Below, one piece after another: positions 1 through 5,883 of a DNA stretch of 7,275 bases. Both the position numbers and the translations under genes were made by a program. The DNA lies in the NCBI GenBank assembly GCA_030642425.1, contig DAOWNU010000095.1:1-7275 (forward strand), in the 5' to 3' direction. Source of the DNA: a bacterium (GTDB lineage Bacteria; UBP14; UBA6098). How positions within the stretch are numbered: the first letter of the stretch is position 1; each line of letters begins with the position of its first letter. The notes beneath the pieces are model-generated. The model worked only from the letters and a program-made list of their open reading frames with translations. It was not told where the DNA came from and made no database searches.

Positions 1-117
1 AAATTACAAATCAAAAATCAAAATTGTTCCTTGCTGCGATGATTAACGTCCTTTTCCCCCCACCCATCGACGCGGAGCGTCGCCCAGAACGTTACACCGC
101 AGAGCGGATTAACGAGA
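1..117 (-). repeat. Dispersed repeat, copy A (inverted relative to copy B)
   Basis: Bases 1-117 match the reverse complement of about 3664-3779 with roughly eight differences and one single-base gap, about 93% identity by eye. The copy begins at the window edge, so it may extend further left. The GC-rich half contains two small hairpins: CGACG-CGGAG-CGTCG (68-82) and CCGC-AGA-GCGG (97-107). The other half is AT-rich. No open frame or transposase is associated. It may be a MITE-like or REP-like element. Confidence 0.85.
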
Positions 118-118
118 G

Positions 119-151
119 ACCTTTTACCTATTACCTATTACCTTTTACCTT
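119..151. repeat. Seven-bp tandem repeat (ACCTWTT, about 4.7 units)
   Basis: Units ACCTTTT, ACCTATT, ACCTATT, ACCTTTT and a partial ACCTT run head to tail. They lie between the sucD stop and repeat copy A, so they are read as the 3' tail of the sucCD transcript. No function is apparent; slippage would change the copy number. Confidence 0.8.
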
Positions 152-169
152 CCTAACCTCTCTTCCCAC

Positions 170-1036
170 CTACAACTTCACGCCGATCAATTTAGGTATT
201 TCTTCCGGCTCCTTCGCCACCGGGACTCCCACTCTCTCGAACGCCTCGATTTTCTCGGCGGCGGTTCCCGACCCGCTCGATATTATCGCCCCGGCGTGCC
301 CCATGCGTTTTCCGGGAGGCGCGGTTCGCCCGGCGATAAATGCCGCGACCGGCTTGGTCATGCTTTTTTCGATAAACTCCGCGGCCTTCTCCTCGGCGTC
401 GCCGCCAATCTCGCCGATAAGCACTACCGCTTCTGTTTGCGGGTCGTTTTCAAACATCGTTAGAAGCTCGATATAATGCAGACCGACAACCGGATCGCCG
501 CCGATACCGATACATGTCGATTGGCCGAAGCCCGACCGAGTCAACTCATTGATAACCTCGTAAGTCAATGTCCCGCTGCGGGAAATAAGGCCGACCGTGC
601 CCTCTTTGAATATATTTCCCGGCAGAATACCGACCTTGGCTTTTCCGGGGGAGATAAGCCCCGGCGAATTCGGGCCTATCAGTTTGGTTCCGCCGCTCTC
701 CATAAATTTTATCGATTTTATAACATCGAGAGTCGGGACGCCCTCCGAGACCGCGACCACAAGCTCGATTCCGCCGTCGGAGGCCTCGCATATTGCATCC
801 GCGGCAAACCGGGCTGGAACGAACAATATCGAAGTGTCGGCGCCGGTTTCGCGGACCGCCTTCTCCACGCTATCGAACACGGGGATACCATTCACAAATT
901 GGCCGCCCTTGCCGGGGGAAGTCCCGCCAACAACGTTCGTCCCGTATTCCCTCATGCTCGCGGCGTGGAAAGCGCCGTCCCTACCGGTAATCCCCTGAAC
1001 AATTACTCTGGAGTTTTTATCAATTAGAATGCTCAT
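170..1036 (-). CDS. sucD: Succinyl-CoA synthetase (ADP/GDP-forming), alpha subunit
   Basis: This 288-residue protein is the alpha subunit of succinyl-CoA ligase, which interconverts succinyl-CoA and succinate with ATP or GTP formation in the cytoplasm. The N-terminal CoA-binding Rossmann domain covers about residues 1-125 (VQGITGRDGAFHA at 13-25, GGTSPGKGG at 37-45). The ligase domain follows, with SRSGTLTYE (152-160), GIGGDP (177-182) and GEIGG (208-212). The active-site histidine that carries the phosphoryl group is His247 in GHAGAI. Length is normal for the family (about 290). The ATG is supported by AAGGAA four bases upstream (1041-1046) and by the expected N-terminus. It lies 18 bp after the sucC stop, so the two are co-transcribed and made in equal amounts. 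The usual GPNCPG motif reads GPNSPG here (Ser124). The stop is TAG. No clear terminator follows; downstream lie a 7-bp tandem repeat and a dispersed repeat. Identification is very secure. Confidence 0.97.
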   Translation of the reverse strand: MSILIDKNSRVIVQGITGRDGAFHAASMREYGTNVVGGTSPGKGGQFVNGIPVFDSVEKAVRETGADTSILFVPARFAADAICEASDGGIELVVAVSEGVPTLDVIKSIKFMESGGTKLIGPNSPGLISPGKAKVGILPGNIFKEGTVGLISRSGTLTYEVINELTRSGFGQSTCIGIGGDPVVGLHYIELLTMFENDPQTEAVVLIGEIGGDAEEKAAEFIEKSMTKPVAAFIAGRTAPPGKRMGHAGAIISSGSGTAAEKIEAFERVGVPVAKEPEEIPKLIGVKL

Positions 1037-1054
1037 TTTGTTCCTTAACCGATT

Positions 1055-2182
1055 TTATACGAGGCTTATTGCTTTTCTTGCGGCTTCGCCCATCGAATCC
1101 ACGTTTATCAAGTCGCTCCCCGCGAGTATTTCTTTGCCTTCTTTTGCGTTTGTGCCGGTCAGCCGTATCACGATTGGAACCGTTATCGAAATCCGTTTCA
1201 ACGCCTCAAGCAAGCCCCTTGCCACGTCGTCGCAACGCGTGATCCCGCCGAAAATGTTGATCATCACTACCTTTACATTATCGTCGCTCAGCAGGATGCG
1301 CATCGCTTCGACAATCTTTTCCGGATTGGAACTACCCCCGATATCGAGAAAATTCGCCGGATTGCCGCCGTAGAGTTTGATAAGGTCCATGGTCGCCATC
1401 GCCAGCCCGGCGCCGTTCACCATACAACCGATCTCGCCGTCGAGCTTGATAAAGCTCAATCCCTTGCGCTTCGCCTCGATTTCTTCCTCCTCGTCGGGGG
1501 TCACTTCGCGGAGGGCCTCGATATCCGGGTGGCGATAGAGCGCGTTATCGTCGAAATTCATTTTCGCGTCGAGCGCCACCAGTTCGCCTTCGGATGTGAG
1601 AACCAGCGGGTTTATCTCCGTAAGTGACGAGTCCATATCGACATAGCATCGGTAGAGCTTTTTGAGAATCTCCGCGCCTTTGCGGGCGATTTTAATATCG
1701 CCGAACAGTTTCAACGCGATATTTCTCGCTTGAAAATCCATAAGACCGAAACGCGGGTCAATAGAGAATTTGATTATTTTCTCCGGGCTTTTTTTCGCCA
1801 CTTGCTCAATCTCGATACCGCCCTCGGCGCTGACCATCAGCATAACAGACTTTGTGTTCCGGTCGTTTGTCAGCCCAATATAGAACTCTTTGTCGATATC
1901 GAGGGCGTTATAGACCAGAACCTTTTCGACTGTCAGTCCTTTGATTTGCATTCCAAAAATCGCTTCCGCCGCGTCCCTCGCTTCGTCGATATTCTTTGCG
2001 AGCTTCACTCCGCCCGCTTTTCCCCTTCCGCCGACAAGCACCTGCGCTTTAATTGCGATCAGGCCGTTCGAACTGCGGTATGCCTCGACAACCTCCTCGA
2101 CAGTCGCGCAAACCGTGTTGCCGGGGATCGGGATGCCAAAAAATTTAAATATCTCCTTGGCCTGATATTCGTGGATTTTCAT
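1055..2182 (-). CDS. sucC: Succinyl-CoA synthetase (ADP/GDP-forming), beta subunit
   Basis: This 375-residue protein is the nucleotide-binding beta subunit that pairs with SucD. The N-terminal ATP-grasp domain begins with the family signature MKIHEYQAKEI. It contains the glycine-rich KAQVLVGGRGKAGG (45-58), TEINPLV (188-194) and DAKMNFDDNA (205-214, metal-nucleotide binding). The C-terminal ligase domain has NGAGLAMATMD (256-266), GGNPANFLDIGG (272-283) and NIFGGITRCD (309-318). The frame stays open upstream to 2290, but I place the start at 2182. The protein then begins exactly where the family begins, and GGAAAGGAA lies 12 bases upstream (2195-2203). The extra 36 residues of the longer frame look like translated leader. 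It is the first gene of the sucC-sucD pair. I did not assign ATP or GTP preference. Identification is very secure; start confidence is high. Confidence 0.97.
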   Translation of the reverse strand: MKIHEYQAKEIFKFFGIPIPGNTVCATVEEVVEAYRSSNGLIAIKAQVLVGGRGKAGGVKLAKNIDEARDAAEAIFGMQIKGLTVEKVLVYNALDIDKEFYIGLTNDRNTKSVMLMVSAEGGIEIEQVAKKSPEKIIKFSIDPRFGLMDFQARNIALKLFGDIKIARKGAEILKKLYRCYVDMDSSLTEINPLVLTSEGELVALDAKMNFDDNALYRHPDIEALREVTPDEEEEIEAKRKGLSFIKLDGEIGCMVNGAGLAMATMDLIKLYGGNPANFLDIGGSSNPEKIVEAMRILLSDDNVKVVMINIFGGITRCDDVARGLLEALKRISITVPIVIRLTGTNAKEGKEILAGSDLINVDSMGEAARKAISLV

Positions 2183-2396
2183 TTTTTTAGCAGATTCCTT
2201 TCCGATTGATTTATACTCGATTGACAGGTGATACACCGATTTCGAGAATGCCGTTCGAGAGACGTTCAACCCGATAAACAAGGCTACCATTGCAATTGCA
2301 GCCGATCATCGATATTCCGGTAAAATTTCGGAGATTTTTCGGTTTTATGTTCATAGCGTTTTATTTTAGAACGTGAAATATATCACAACAACGTTA
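2183..2396 (-). other. Long untranslated leader upstream of sucC
   Basis: This stretch holds no convincing gene. The sucC frame extends into it up to 2290, but the residues are not family-like. If the promoter at 2397-2426 is right, it is a leader of roughly 200 bases. I could not recognise a known riboswitch or attenuator. No strong hairpin followed by a T-run was seen. Confidence 0.35.
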
Positions 2397-2426
2397 AAGA
2401 TACGCCTTGCATATCGGCAATGTCAA
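2397..2426 (-). promoter_or_regulatory. Candidate sigma70 promoter of sucC-sucD
   Basis: On the minus strand there is a perfect -35 box TTGACA (2426 to 2421), an 18-base spacer, and a -10-like TATCTT (2402 to 2397, four of six matches). Transcription would begin near 2390 and leave a leader of about 200 bases before sucC. The spacer contains a short dyad, TTGC-N6-GCAA (2407-2420), which could be an operator or chance. It is supported by sequence match only. Confidence 0.5.
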
Positions 2427-2612
2427 GGATAAAAAAAACAAATTTATAAATTGATGTATCTCCTTATGTTTATTTATGTTAGTAAAATTACTGCATGTAT
2501 AACATTAAGTGTATCCGGTATAATTCGACTCGGCAAGCACAATCCCCCTTCTGTCATTCTTGTGACGACCCGAATCGCACTGAATTAACTACAAATATCG
2601 GGGATAACTTAC

Positions 2613-2641
2613 TTGACAATCCGGTTCGGCGGAACTATTTT
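2613..2641 (+). promoter_or_regulatory. Candidate sigma70 promoter of truA
   Basis: A perfect -35 box TTGACA (2613-2618), an exact 17-base spacer and a -10-like TATTTT (2636-2641, four of six) sit directly before truA. The expected transcription start, six to eight bases past the -10 box, falls at about 2648-2649, on the GTG start codon itself. A perfect TATAAT also occurs at 2519-2524, but it has no good -35 partner. Confidence 0.6.
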
Positions 2642-2648
2642 ATGCAGC

Positions 2649-3377
2649 GTGCAGAATTTGAAAATGACAATAGCATTCGACGGAACCGATTTTTGCGGCT
2701 GGCAGGTTCAATCGGGAGAACGGACTGTCCAAGGGGAAGTTCAGCGCGTTCTCTCCACGATCTCGGACAAGCTGGTGAAGGTTACCGGTTCGAGCCGCAC
2801 AGATTCCGGCGTCCACGCTATCGGGATGGTCGCCAATGCCTATCTTAACGATTTTACGCCCGACGACCTGAAATACAGGCTCAACTCGATGCTCCCCGGC
2901 GATATTGCGATACGTAAAATCGAGCGGGTCGCGGAAGATTTTCACGCACGCTATAGCGCGTCCGGGAAACGCTATGAATACCGGATAATTTTCGACAAAA
3001 ACCCGCACAGAAGAAATTACGCCCTTCTGCTTTATAAAAAGCCAAAAATCGAAATCCTGCAGCGAGCGGCGCGGTTTATCAAAGGCGAGCACGATTTCAC
3101 CGCTTTCGCACGCCTGAAAGAGCTGCCCGACACCCCGAACTGCCGAATAACAAGGGCCGAATGGTTCGAGTCCGAACGAGAATTTAAATTCGCTATCGAG
3201 GGCAACCGATTTTTATACACGATGGTCCGGAGCCTTGTCGGTGCGATGCTCGATTGTGCGCGCGGCAGGTTCGGTATCGGGCAATTTTCCGAAATGATCG
3301 AAAGCGGCGCGCGCCTGCACGATTATCGTGTCGCCCCCGCGCACGGTTTGTGGCTTATCGAGGTATTTTATCCTTGA
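2649..3377 (+). CDS. truA: tRNA pseudouridine(38-40) synthase TruA
   Basis: TruA isomerises uridine to pseudouridine at positions 38-40 of the tRNA anticodon arm. With the GTG start it is 242 residues, slightly short for the family (about 245-270). Visible motifs, in order: LKMTIAFDGTDFCGWQVQ (4-21); GSSRTDSGVHA (47-57) with catalytic Asp52; DFHARYSASGKRYEYRI (97-113); GEHDFTAF (147-154); GNRFLYTMVRSLVG (185-198); and APAHGLWL (229-236). The frame continues upstream to a TTG at 2613, but that TTG is the first three bases of a consensus -35 box. The GTG at 2649 gives the N-terminus expected from relatives; ATG at 2664 would cut the first strand. No Shine-Dalgarno is well placed before the GTG, so initiation may be leaderless. 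The gene is divergent from sucC. Function is very secure; the start is moderately so. Confidence 0.95.
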   Translation: MQNLKMTIAFDGTDFCGWQVQSGERTVQGEVQRVLSTISDKLVKVTGSSRTDSGVHAIGMVANAYLNDFTPDDLKYRLNSMLPGDIAIRKIERVAEDFHARYSASGKRYEYRIIFDKNPHRRNYALLLYKKPKIEILQRAARFIKGEHDFTAFARLKELPDTPNCRITRAEWFESEREFKFAIEGNRFLYTMVRSLVGAMLDCARGRFGIGQFSEMIESGARLHDYRVAPAHGLWLIEVFYP

Positions 3378-3510
3378 TTTAGCCGGAAAAATGATTTCAT
3401 TCTGTTTTATGTGAGTCCGGATTTGTAAAATTCCGGCGAACAAGTTAAGCGTCTTAAGACGCTTCAAAACGAAGCCCTTTATGGTCATTGAATATTAAAT
3501 TTATACATTC
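3378..3510. other. Intergenic region after truA with inverted repeats
   Basis: No gene is seen. GCCGGAA (3382-3388) and TTCCGGC (3431-3437) form an inverted pair separated by 42 bases, followed by the palindrome at 3447-3464. A weak transcript end for truA may lie here, but no T-run follows, so no intrinsic terminator can be called. Confidence 0.4.
3447..3464. repeat. Perfect 18-bp palindrome
   Basis: AAGCGTC-TTAA-GACGCTT is identical to its own reverse complement across all 18 bases. As RNA it would fold into a seven-pair stem with a TTAA loop. It lies 70 bp past the truA stop. It could help end or stabilise the truA transcript, or be a binding site for a dimeric protein. There is no T-tract on either side. 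Confidence 0.7.
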
Positions 3511-3600
3511 TATGTCGATGGGGGAAAATACGGCGCAGAGCATCGTAGCGAGGAATAAATTAAATATCAAAGTTTAAAATGCAAAATGACATATTAAATA
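3511..3600 (+). repeat. Degraded third copy of the dispersed repeat
   Basis: GTCGATGGGGGAAAA, then CATCGTAGCGAGGAATAAAT, then an AT-rich tail, follow the same order as copy B (GTCGATGGG..GGGGGAGAAA, CATCGCAGCAAGGAATAAT, AT-rich tail). The internal spacer differs in length. By eye this is about 70% similarity over the shared blocks. It suggests repeated insertion or tandem duplication at this spot, with decay of the older copy. Confidence 0.55.
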
Positions 3601-3663
3601 TTAAAAAGCTATTCATCTCGCTCCCTCATCTCGTGTGGAGCGTAACGGGCGACACTTCTTCTC

Positions 3664-3800
3664 TCGTCACTCCGCTCTGCGGTGTAACGTTTTGGGCGAC
3701 GCTCCGCGTCGATGGGTTGGGGGAGAAAGGACGTTAATCATCGCAGCAAGGAATAATTTTGATTTTTGATTTGTAATTTTTATATTTAATTTTTGATGTT
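3664..3800 (+). repeat. Dispersed repeat, copy B
   Basis: This is the better-extended copy of the repeat also found, inverted, at 1-117. It has the same hairpins, CCGC-TCT-GCGG (3672-3682) and CGACG-CTCCG-CGTCG (3697-3711), then a conserved stretch with CATCGCAGCAAGGAATAAT, then an AT-rich tail that continues to about 3810. Copies A and B bracket sucD, sucC and truA. The upstream stretch (3637-3660, with GGAGCGTAACGGGCGACAC) resembles a degraded second pass of the same GC-rich half. Confidence 0.85.
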
Positions 3801-3918
3801 TAATATTTATCTCTTGTTCATATGCTCGACCTTGTATAGGATAAACAATCAATAACCATAAAGTGCTTAGACAAGTCGGCATATAAGGCCGAATAATTAT
3901 AACCGAAGTTCACCGATT

Positions 3919-3925
3919 GGAAAGG
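3919..3925 (+). promoter_or_regulatory. Ribosome binding site of the 66-residue gene
   Basis: GGAAAGG sits seven bases before the ATG at 3933. It is the strongest reason to believe the small gene is translated. Confidence 0.7.
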
Positions 3926-3932
3926 TAATAAA

Positions 3933-4133
3933 ATGGCGCGTATCAAACTCGAAGAGGCTCTGGAATATCTTTATGACGATATACAGCCTTCGCTTGCGGA
4001 AGCTGTGAAAGAGTTTTTTCCAAAAACCGAATTTGAAAGCGGGAGGCTTTTCAGAGCCTTTTTAAAGGCTGTTGGCCGGCGGCAGAGAGACTGGGTCAAT
4101 CTTCCCGGAAAACTGATCGATTCGACATGGTAA
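3933..4133 (+). CDS. Small protein of unknown function, first gene of a two-gene unit
   Basis: I do not recognise this 66-residue protein. It begins MARIKLEEALEYLYDDIQ and ends GKLIDSTW. It is charged, has no membrane segment or signal peptide, has no cysteines, and reads as two or three amphipathic helices. An acidic first half (LEEALEYLYDD) is followed by a basic stretch (FLKAVGRRQRDW). A strong Shine-Dalgarno (GGAAAGG, seven-base spacing) and a position four bases before the flippase-like gene support real coding. The gene ends in two stop codons in a row, TAATAA (4131-4136), just before the next GTG. This spacing suggests co-transcription and translational coupling, so the protein may act with the membrane protein that follows. 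That role is an inference from position only. Confidence 0.7.
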   Translation: MARIKLEEALEYLYDDIQPSLAEAVKEFFPKTEFESGRLFRAFLKAVGRRQRDWVNLPGKLIDSTW

Positions 4134-4137
4134 TAAT

Positions 4138-5106
4138 GTGAACGAGGCCACCCGAAAACATCTAACTCTCGCTGTCAAAGTAAGTGTCAGCGCGGCATTG
4201 CTATATTTTCTTATCACGCGAATCGACCTGGAGGGTTTCCTTGCCGCCGGACGCGAATTTCCGCTCTGGTCCTTCGCGCCTTTGACTTTGATCTTCATCT
4301 GCACGGTTTTTATCGGAAGCTGGCGATGGCGAGTTTTTCTCGGGGCGCACGGCTTGAAGCAATCGATCTTAAAGGGCGTGAAGCTCTATATGATCGGCTA
4401 TTTCTTCAATAATTTTCTGCCCAGCGGTGTCGGCGGCGACGTTGTCCGCGGTTTCTCCGCCGGGAAAGATCACGGCAGGATGTCCGAAGTCTATGCGAGC
4501 ATTGCCGCAGAGCGTCTTGCGGGCCTGCTGGGAACGCTCTTGATCGCCGCAGTTTTTCTCCCGATAGTCCGACCGCCGTCGCCCCTTCCGATAGCGATCC
4601 TTTTCCTCAACGCAATTTTTTGGATCGGGACGATCCTTTTCATATTTTTCGACCTCGAGGCTTTTCTGCGAAATATTCTGAAAATATTGCCCTTCGGTAT
4701 CGGGAACAAGGTTGCCGATTTTGTCGAGGCGGTGCGTCATTACCGCAAAGACCGCGCGGCGCTGGCGAAAGGGCTTCTTCTCAGCATTCTCTATCAGGGT
4801 TCGCTGATTTTTTTCGTTTATATTATCGCAAGGATCGCCGGAGTCGCCGAAATCCCCTGGACCGCCTATTTCTGCTTTGTTCCTCTAATTTGGATAATTG
4901 CCCTTATCCCCATATCGCTCAATGCGATCGGGGTTCGCGAGGCCAGTTTCAGCTTTTTTTTCGGCCTGTGGGGAGCCTCCGAGGCCAAAGGCCTTCTCGT
5001 TTCTCTGGTTTTTTTCGGGACGAGCGTGATATGCGGTATTCTTGGCGGAATAATCTGGGCTGCCAGCGGACACGCGGCGAAGAAAATAGGCGAGGGTGTC
5101 GATTGA
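4138..5106 (+). CDS. Flippase-like integral membrane protein (lysylphosphatidylglycerol synthase TM / UPF0104 family)
   Basis: This 322-residue protein has about seven or eight hydrophobic segments: roughly 10-27, 45-62, 83-98, 128-145, 152-171, 211-230, 242-262 and 285-308. Family signatures are GYFFNNFLPSGVGGDVVRG (87-105), an IAAERLAGL block (122-130) and PISLNAIGVREASFSFFFG (258-276). These mark the MprF-N-terminal / AglD-like family, whose members move or help synthesise lipids and glycolipids in the cytoplasmic membrane. Only the membrane part is present; there is no MprF aminoacyl-transfer domain, and length is normal for stand-alone members (300-350). The start is GTG, four bases after the preceding gene, with no good Shine-Dalgarno, so translation probably depends on coupling. 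The exact substrate cannot be told from sequence. No intrinsic terminator is seen after the stop. Confidence 0.88.
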   Translation: MNEATRKHLTLAVKVSVSAALLYFLITRIDLEGFLAAGREFPLWSFAPLTLIFICTVFIGSWRWRVFLGAHGLKQSILKGVKLYMIGYFFNNFLPSGVGGDVVRGFSAGKDHGRMSEVYASIAAERLAGLLGTLLIAAVFLPIVRPPSPLPIAILFLNAIFWIGTILFIFFDLEAFLRNILKILPFGIGNKVADFVEAVRHYRKDRAALAKGLLLSILYQGSLIFFVYIIARIAGVAEIPWTAYFCFVPLIWIIALIPISLNAIGVREASFSFFFGLWGASEAKGLLVSLVFFGTSVICGILGGIIWAASGHAAKKIGEGVD

Positions 5107-5177
5107 TGAATGGTGATTGCTAATTATTGCAAAAAGCAGCGGTAGAGTAAATACAAGTAAATCTGGTTTATAAAAGA

Positions 5178-5396
5178 AAAAAAAATCCAAATGTCAAAGC
5201 TCAAATGTCAAGTCAAATCCAAAGCTCAAATGTCAAAACCTGTCCCACACTCGACTTGTCATTCCACATTTTACCTGTCATTCCGGCGAAGGCCGGAATC
5301 CAGAGGGGTGGTGTGGTGGGGTAATTTGACATTTGACATTAAGTCATTTGACATTCATTTGGCATTTGGATTTTGGATTTTGACATTTTTTGCTTA
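5178..5396. repeat. AT-rich inverted-arm repeat cassette with REP-like core
   Basis: The left arm (about 5181-5240) is built from CAAATGTCAA, AATCCAAA and CAAAGCTCAAATGTCAA words; the last occurs exactly twice, at 5195-5211 and 5220-5236. The right arm (about 5322-5393) carries the reverse complements (ATTTGACATT several times, GGATTTTGGATTTTGACA). The whole is therefore a loose inverted repeat of about 215 bp. TGTCATTCC occurs twice in the centre, the second forming the hairpin at 5280-5299. An open frame across 5191-5397 exists but is made of the repeat words and is not a gene. Confidence 0.75.
5280..5299. repeat. REP-like hairpin in the cassette core
   Basis: ATTCCGGC-GAAG-GCCGGAAT forms a perfect eight-pair stem with a GAAG loop, preceded by TGTC and followed by CCAG. 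From general knowledge, this sequence type recurs as a scattered extragenic repeat in many unrelated bacterial genomes. Confidence 0.8.
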
Positions 5397-5459
5397 AAAT
5401 GCTCGAATTCACCGTTTTTCAGCAATCTCGAGTTAAAATCAACAAATGGGAGATTTTTC

Positions 5460-5523
5460 TTGCATGTCTTGTGTTCGAAGAATATATTCTGCCCCGACAG
5501 AATCGATTTATGTAGTGTATAAG
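5460..5523 (+). promoter_or_regulatory. Candidate promoters of tRNA-Ser
   Basis: Two plausible sites precede the tRNA. The first is TTGCAT (5460-5465), a 17-base spacer and TATATT (5483-5488, five of six to the -10 consensus). The second is CCGACA (5494-5499), an 18-base spacer and TATAAG (5518-5523, five of six). They would give leaders of about 70 and 35 bases. I cannot choose between them. Confidence 0.4.
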
Positions 5524-5540
5524 TTCATTTAATTTTTAGC

Positions 5541-5558
5541 GGACAATATCGTTTGTCC
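5541..5558. repeat. Inverted repeat in the tRNA-Ser leader
   Basis: GGACAA (5541-5546) and TTGTCC (5553-5558) pair across a six-base loop. They end six bases before the mature tRNA 5' end. The hairpin may separate the leader from the tRNA fold for RNase P, or may be an operator. Confidence 0.5.
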
Positions 5559-5564
5559 AATTCT

Positions 5565-5652
5565 GGAGAGGTGTCCGAGCTGGCTGAAGGAGCACGACTG
5601 GAAATCGTGTGCACCTTAACGGGTGTCGGGGGTTCGAATCCCCCCCTCTCCG
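5565..5652 (+). tRNA. tRNA-Ser (anticodon GGA)
   Basis: This is a class II tRNA of 88 bases. The acceptor stem pairs GGAGAGG (5565-5571) with CCTCTCC (5645-5651), with discriminator G5652. The anticodon arm is CACGA-CTGGAAA-TCGTG, with anticodon GGA at 5600-5602, reading UCC and UCU. The long variable arm (GCACC-TTAAC-GGGTGT region) is the serine hallmark. The T arm is GGGGG-TTCGAAT-CCCCC. CCA is not encoded, so a CCA-adding enzyme must finish the 3' end. An antisense open frame reading GGDSNPRHP is the usual artefact of this tRNA type and is not a gene. Confidence 0.97.
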
Positions 5653-5710
5653 AATTTTTAAAAAGGCTCGATCTCGAATAAAACGGACCTTTTCGATAGT
5701 AATACTAAAT

Positions 5711-5770
5711 CCGTATTCGAACCCAAGTTGCATACGGCGCTGCCGCTTCGAGTCCCCCCCCCTTCGGCAG
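5711..5770 (+). other. Two hairpins with a tRNA-tail-like sequence
   Basis: CCGTAT (5711-5716) pairs with ATACGG (5732-5737), and CTGCCG (5740-5745) pairs with CGGCAG (5765-5770). The second loop contains TTCGAGTCCCCCCC (5747-5760), 13 of 14 identical to the tRNA-Ser T-loop and 3' strand at 5633-5646. No second tRNA folds here, because the 5' side of a T stem is absent. This could be a decayed tRNA copy, the structured trailer of the tRNA transcript, or a small RNA ending at the following terminator. Confidence 0.45.
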
Positions 5771-5777
5771 GTTTTAA

Positions 5778-5802
5778 GACGGGTTTCGACCCGTCCTTTT
5801 TT
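5778..5802 (+). terminator. Intrinsic terminator downstream of tRNA-Ser
   Basis: GACGGGT (5778-5784), a TTCG tetraloop and ACCCGTC (5789-5795) form a perfect seven-pair stem, followed by C and six T residues (5797-5802). It is correctly oriented to end the plus-strand tRNA-Ser transcript, about 125 bases after the tRNA. Confidence 0.8.
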
Positions 5803-5883
5803 ATACTGATAATTCTCGCCCACGGAAGCGAATCGGCGAAGCTGTTGAAAAAATCAATTCAAAACAGAGATTGCTGATTTTCT

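Noticed and set aside
476..1027. Plus-strand open frame of 183 codons opposite sucD
   Set aside because: It is a shadow of sucD with no ribosome site and no family-like motifs.
2183..2290. Upstream extension of sucC by 36 codons
   Set aside because: The residues do not resemble the family, while MKIHEYQAKE at 2182 is the standard SucC N-terminus with a Shine-Dalgarno upstream.
3667..3882. Minus-strand 71-codon frame across repeat copy B
   Set aside because: It is composed of the dispersed repeat; the same kind of peptide arises from copy A at the window start, so it follows from the repeat and not from a gene.
3898..3903. TATAAC as a -10 box for the 66-residue gene
   Set aside because: No acceptable -35 box lies 16-18 bases upstream, so no promoter is called.
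5536..5823. Minus-strand open frame of 95 codons reading GGDSNPRHP
   Set aside because: It is antisense to tRNA-Ser; this peptide is a known artefact of class II tRNA genes.
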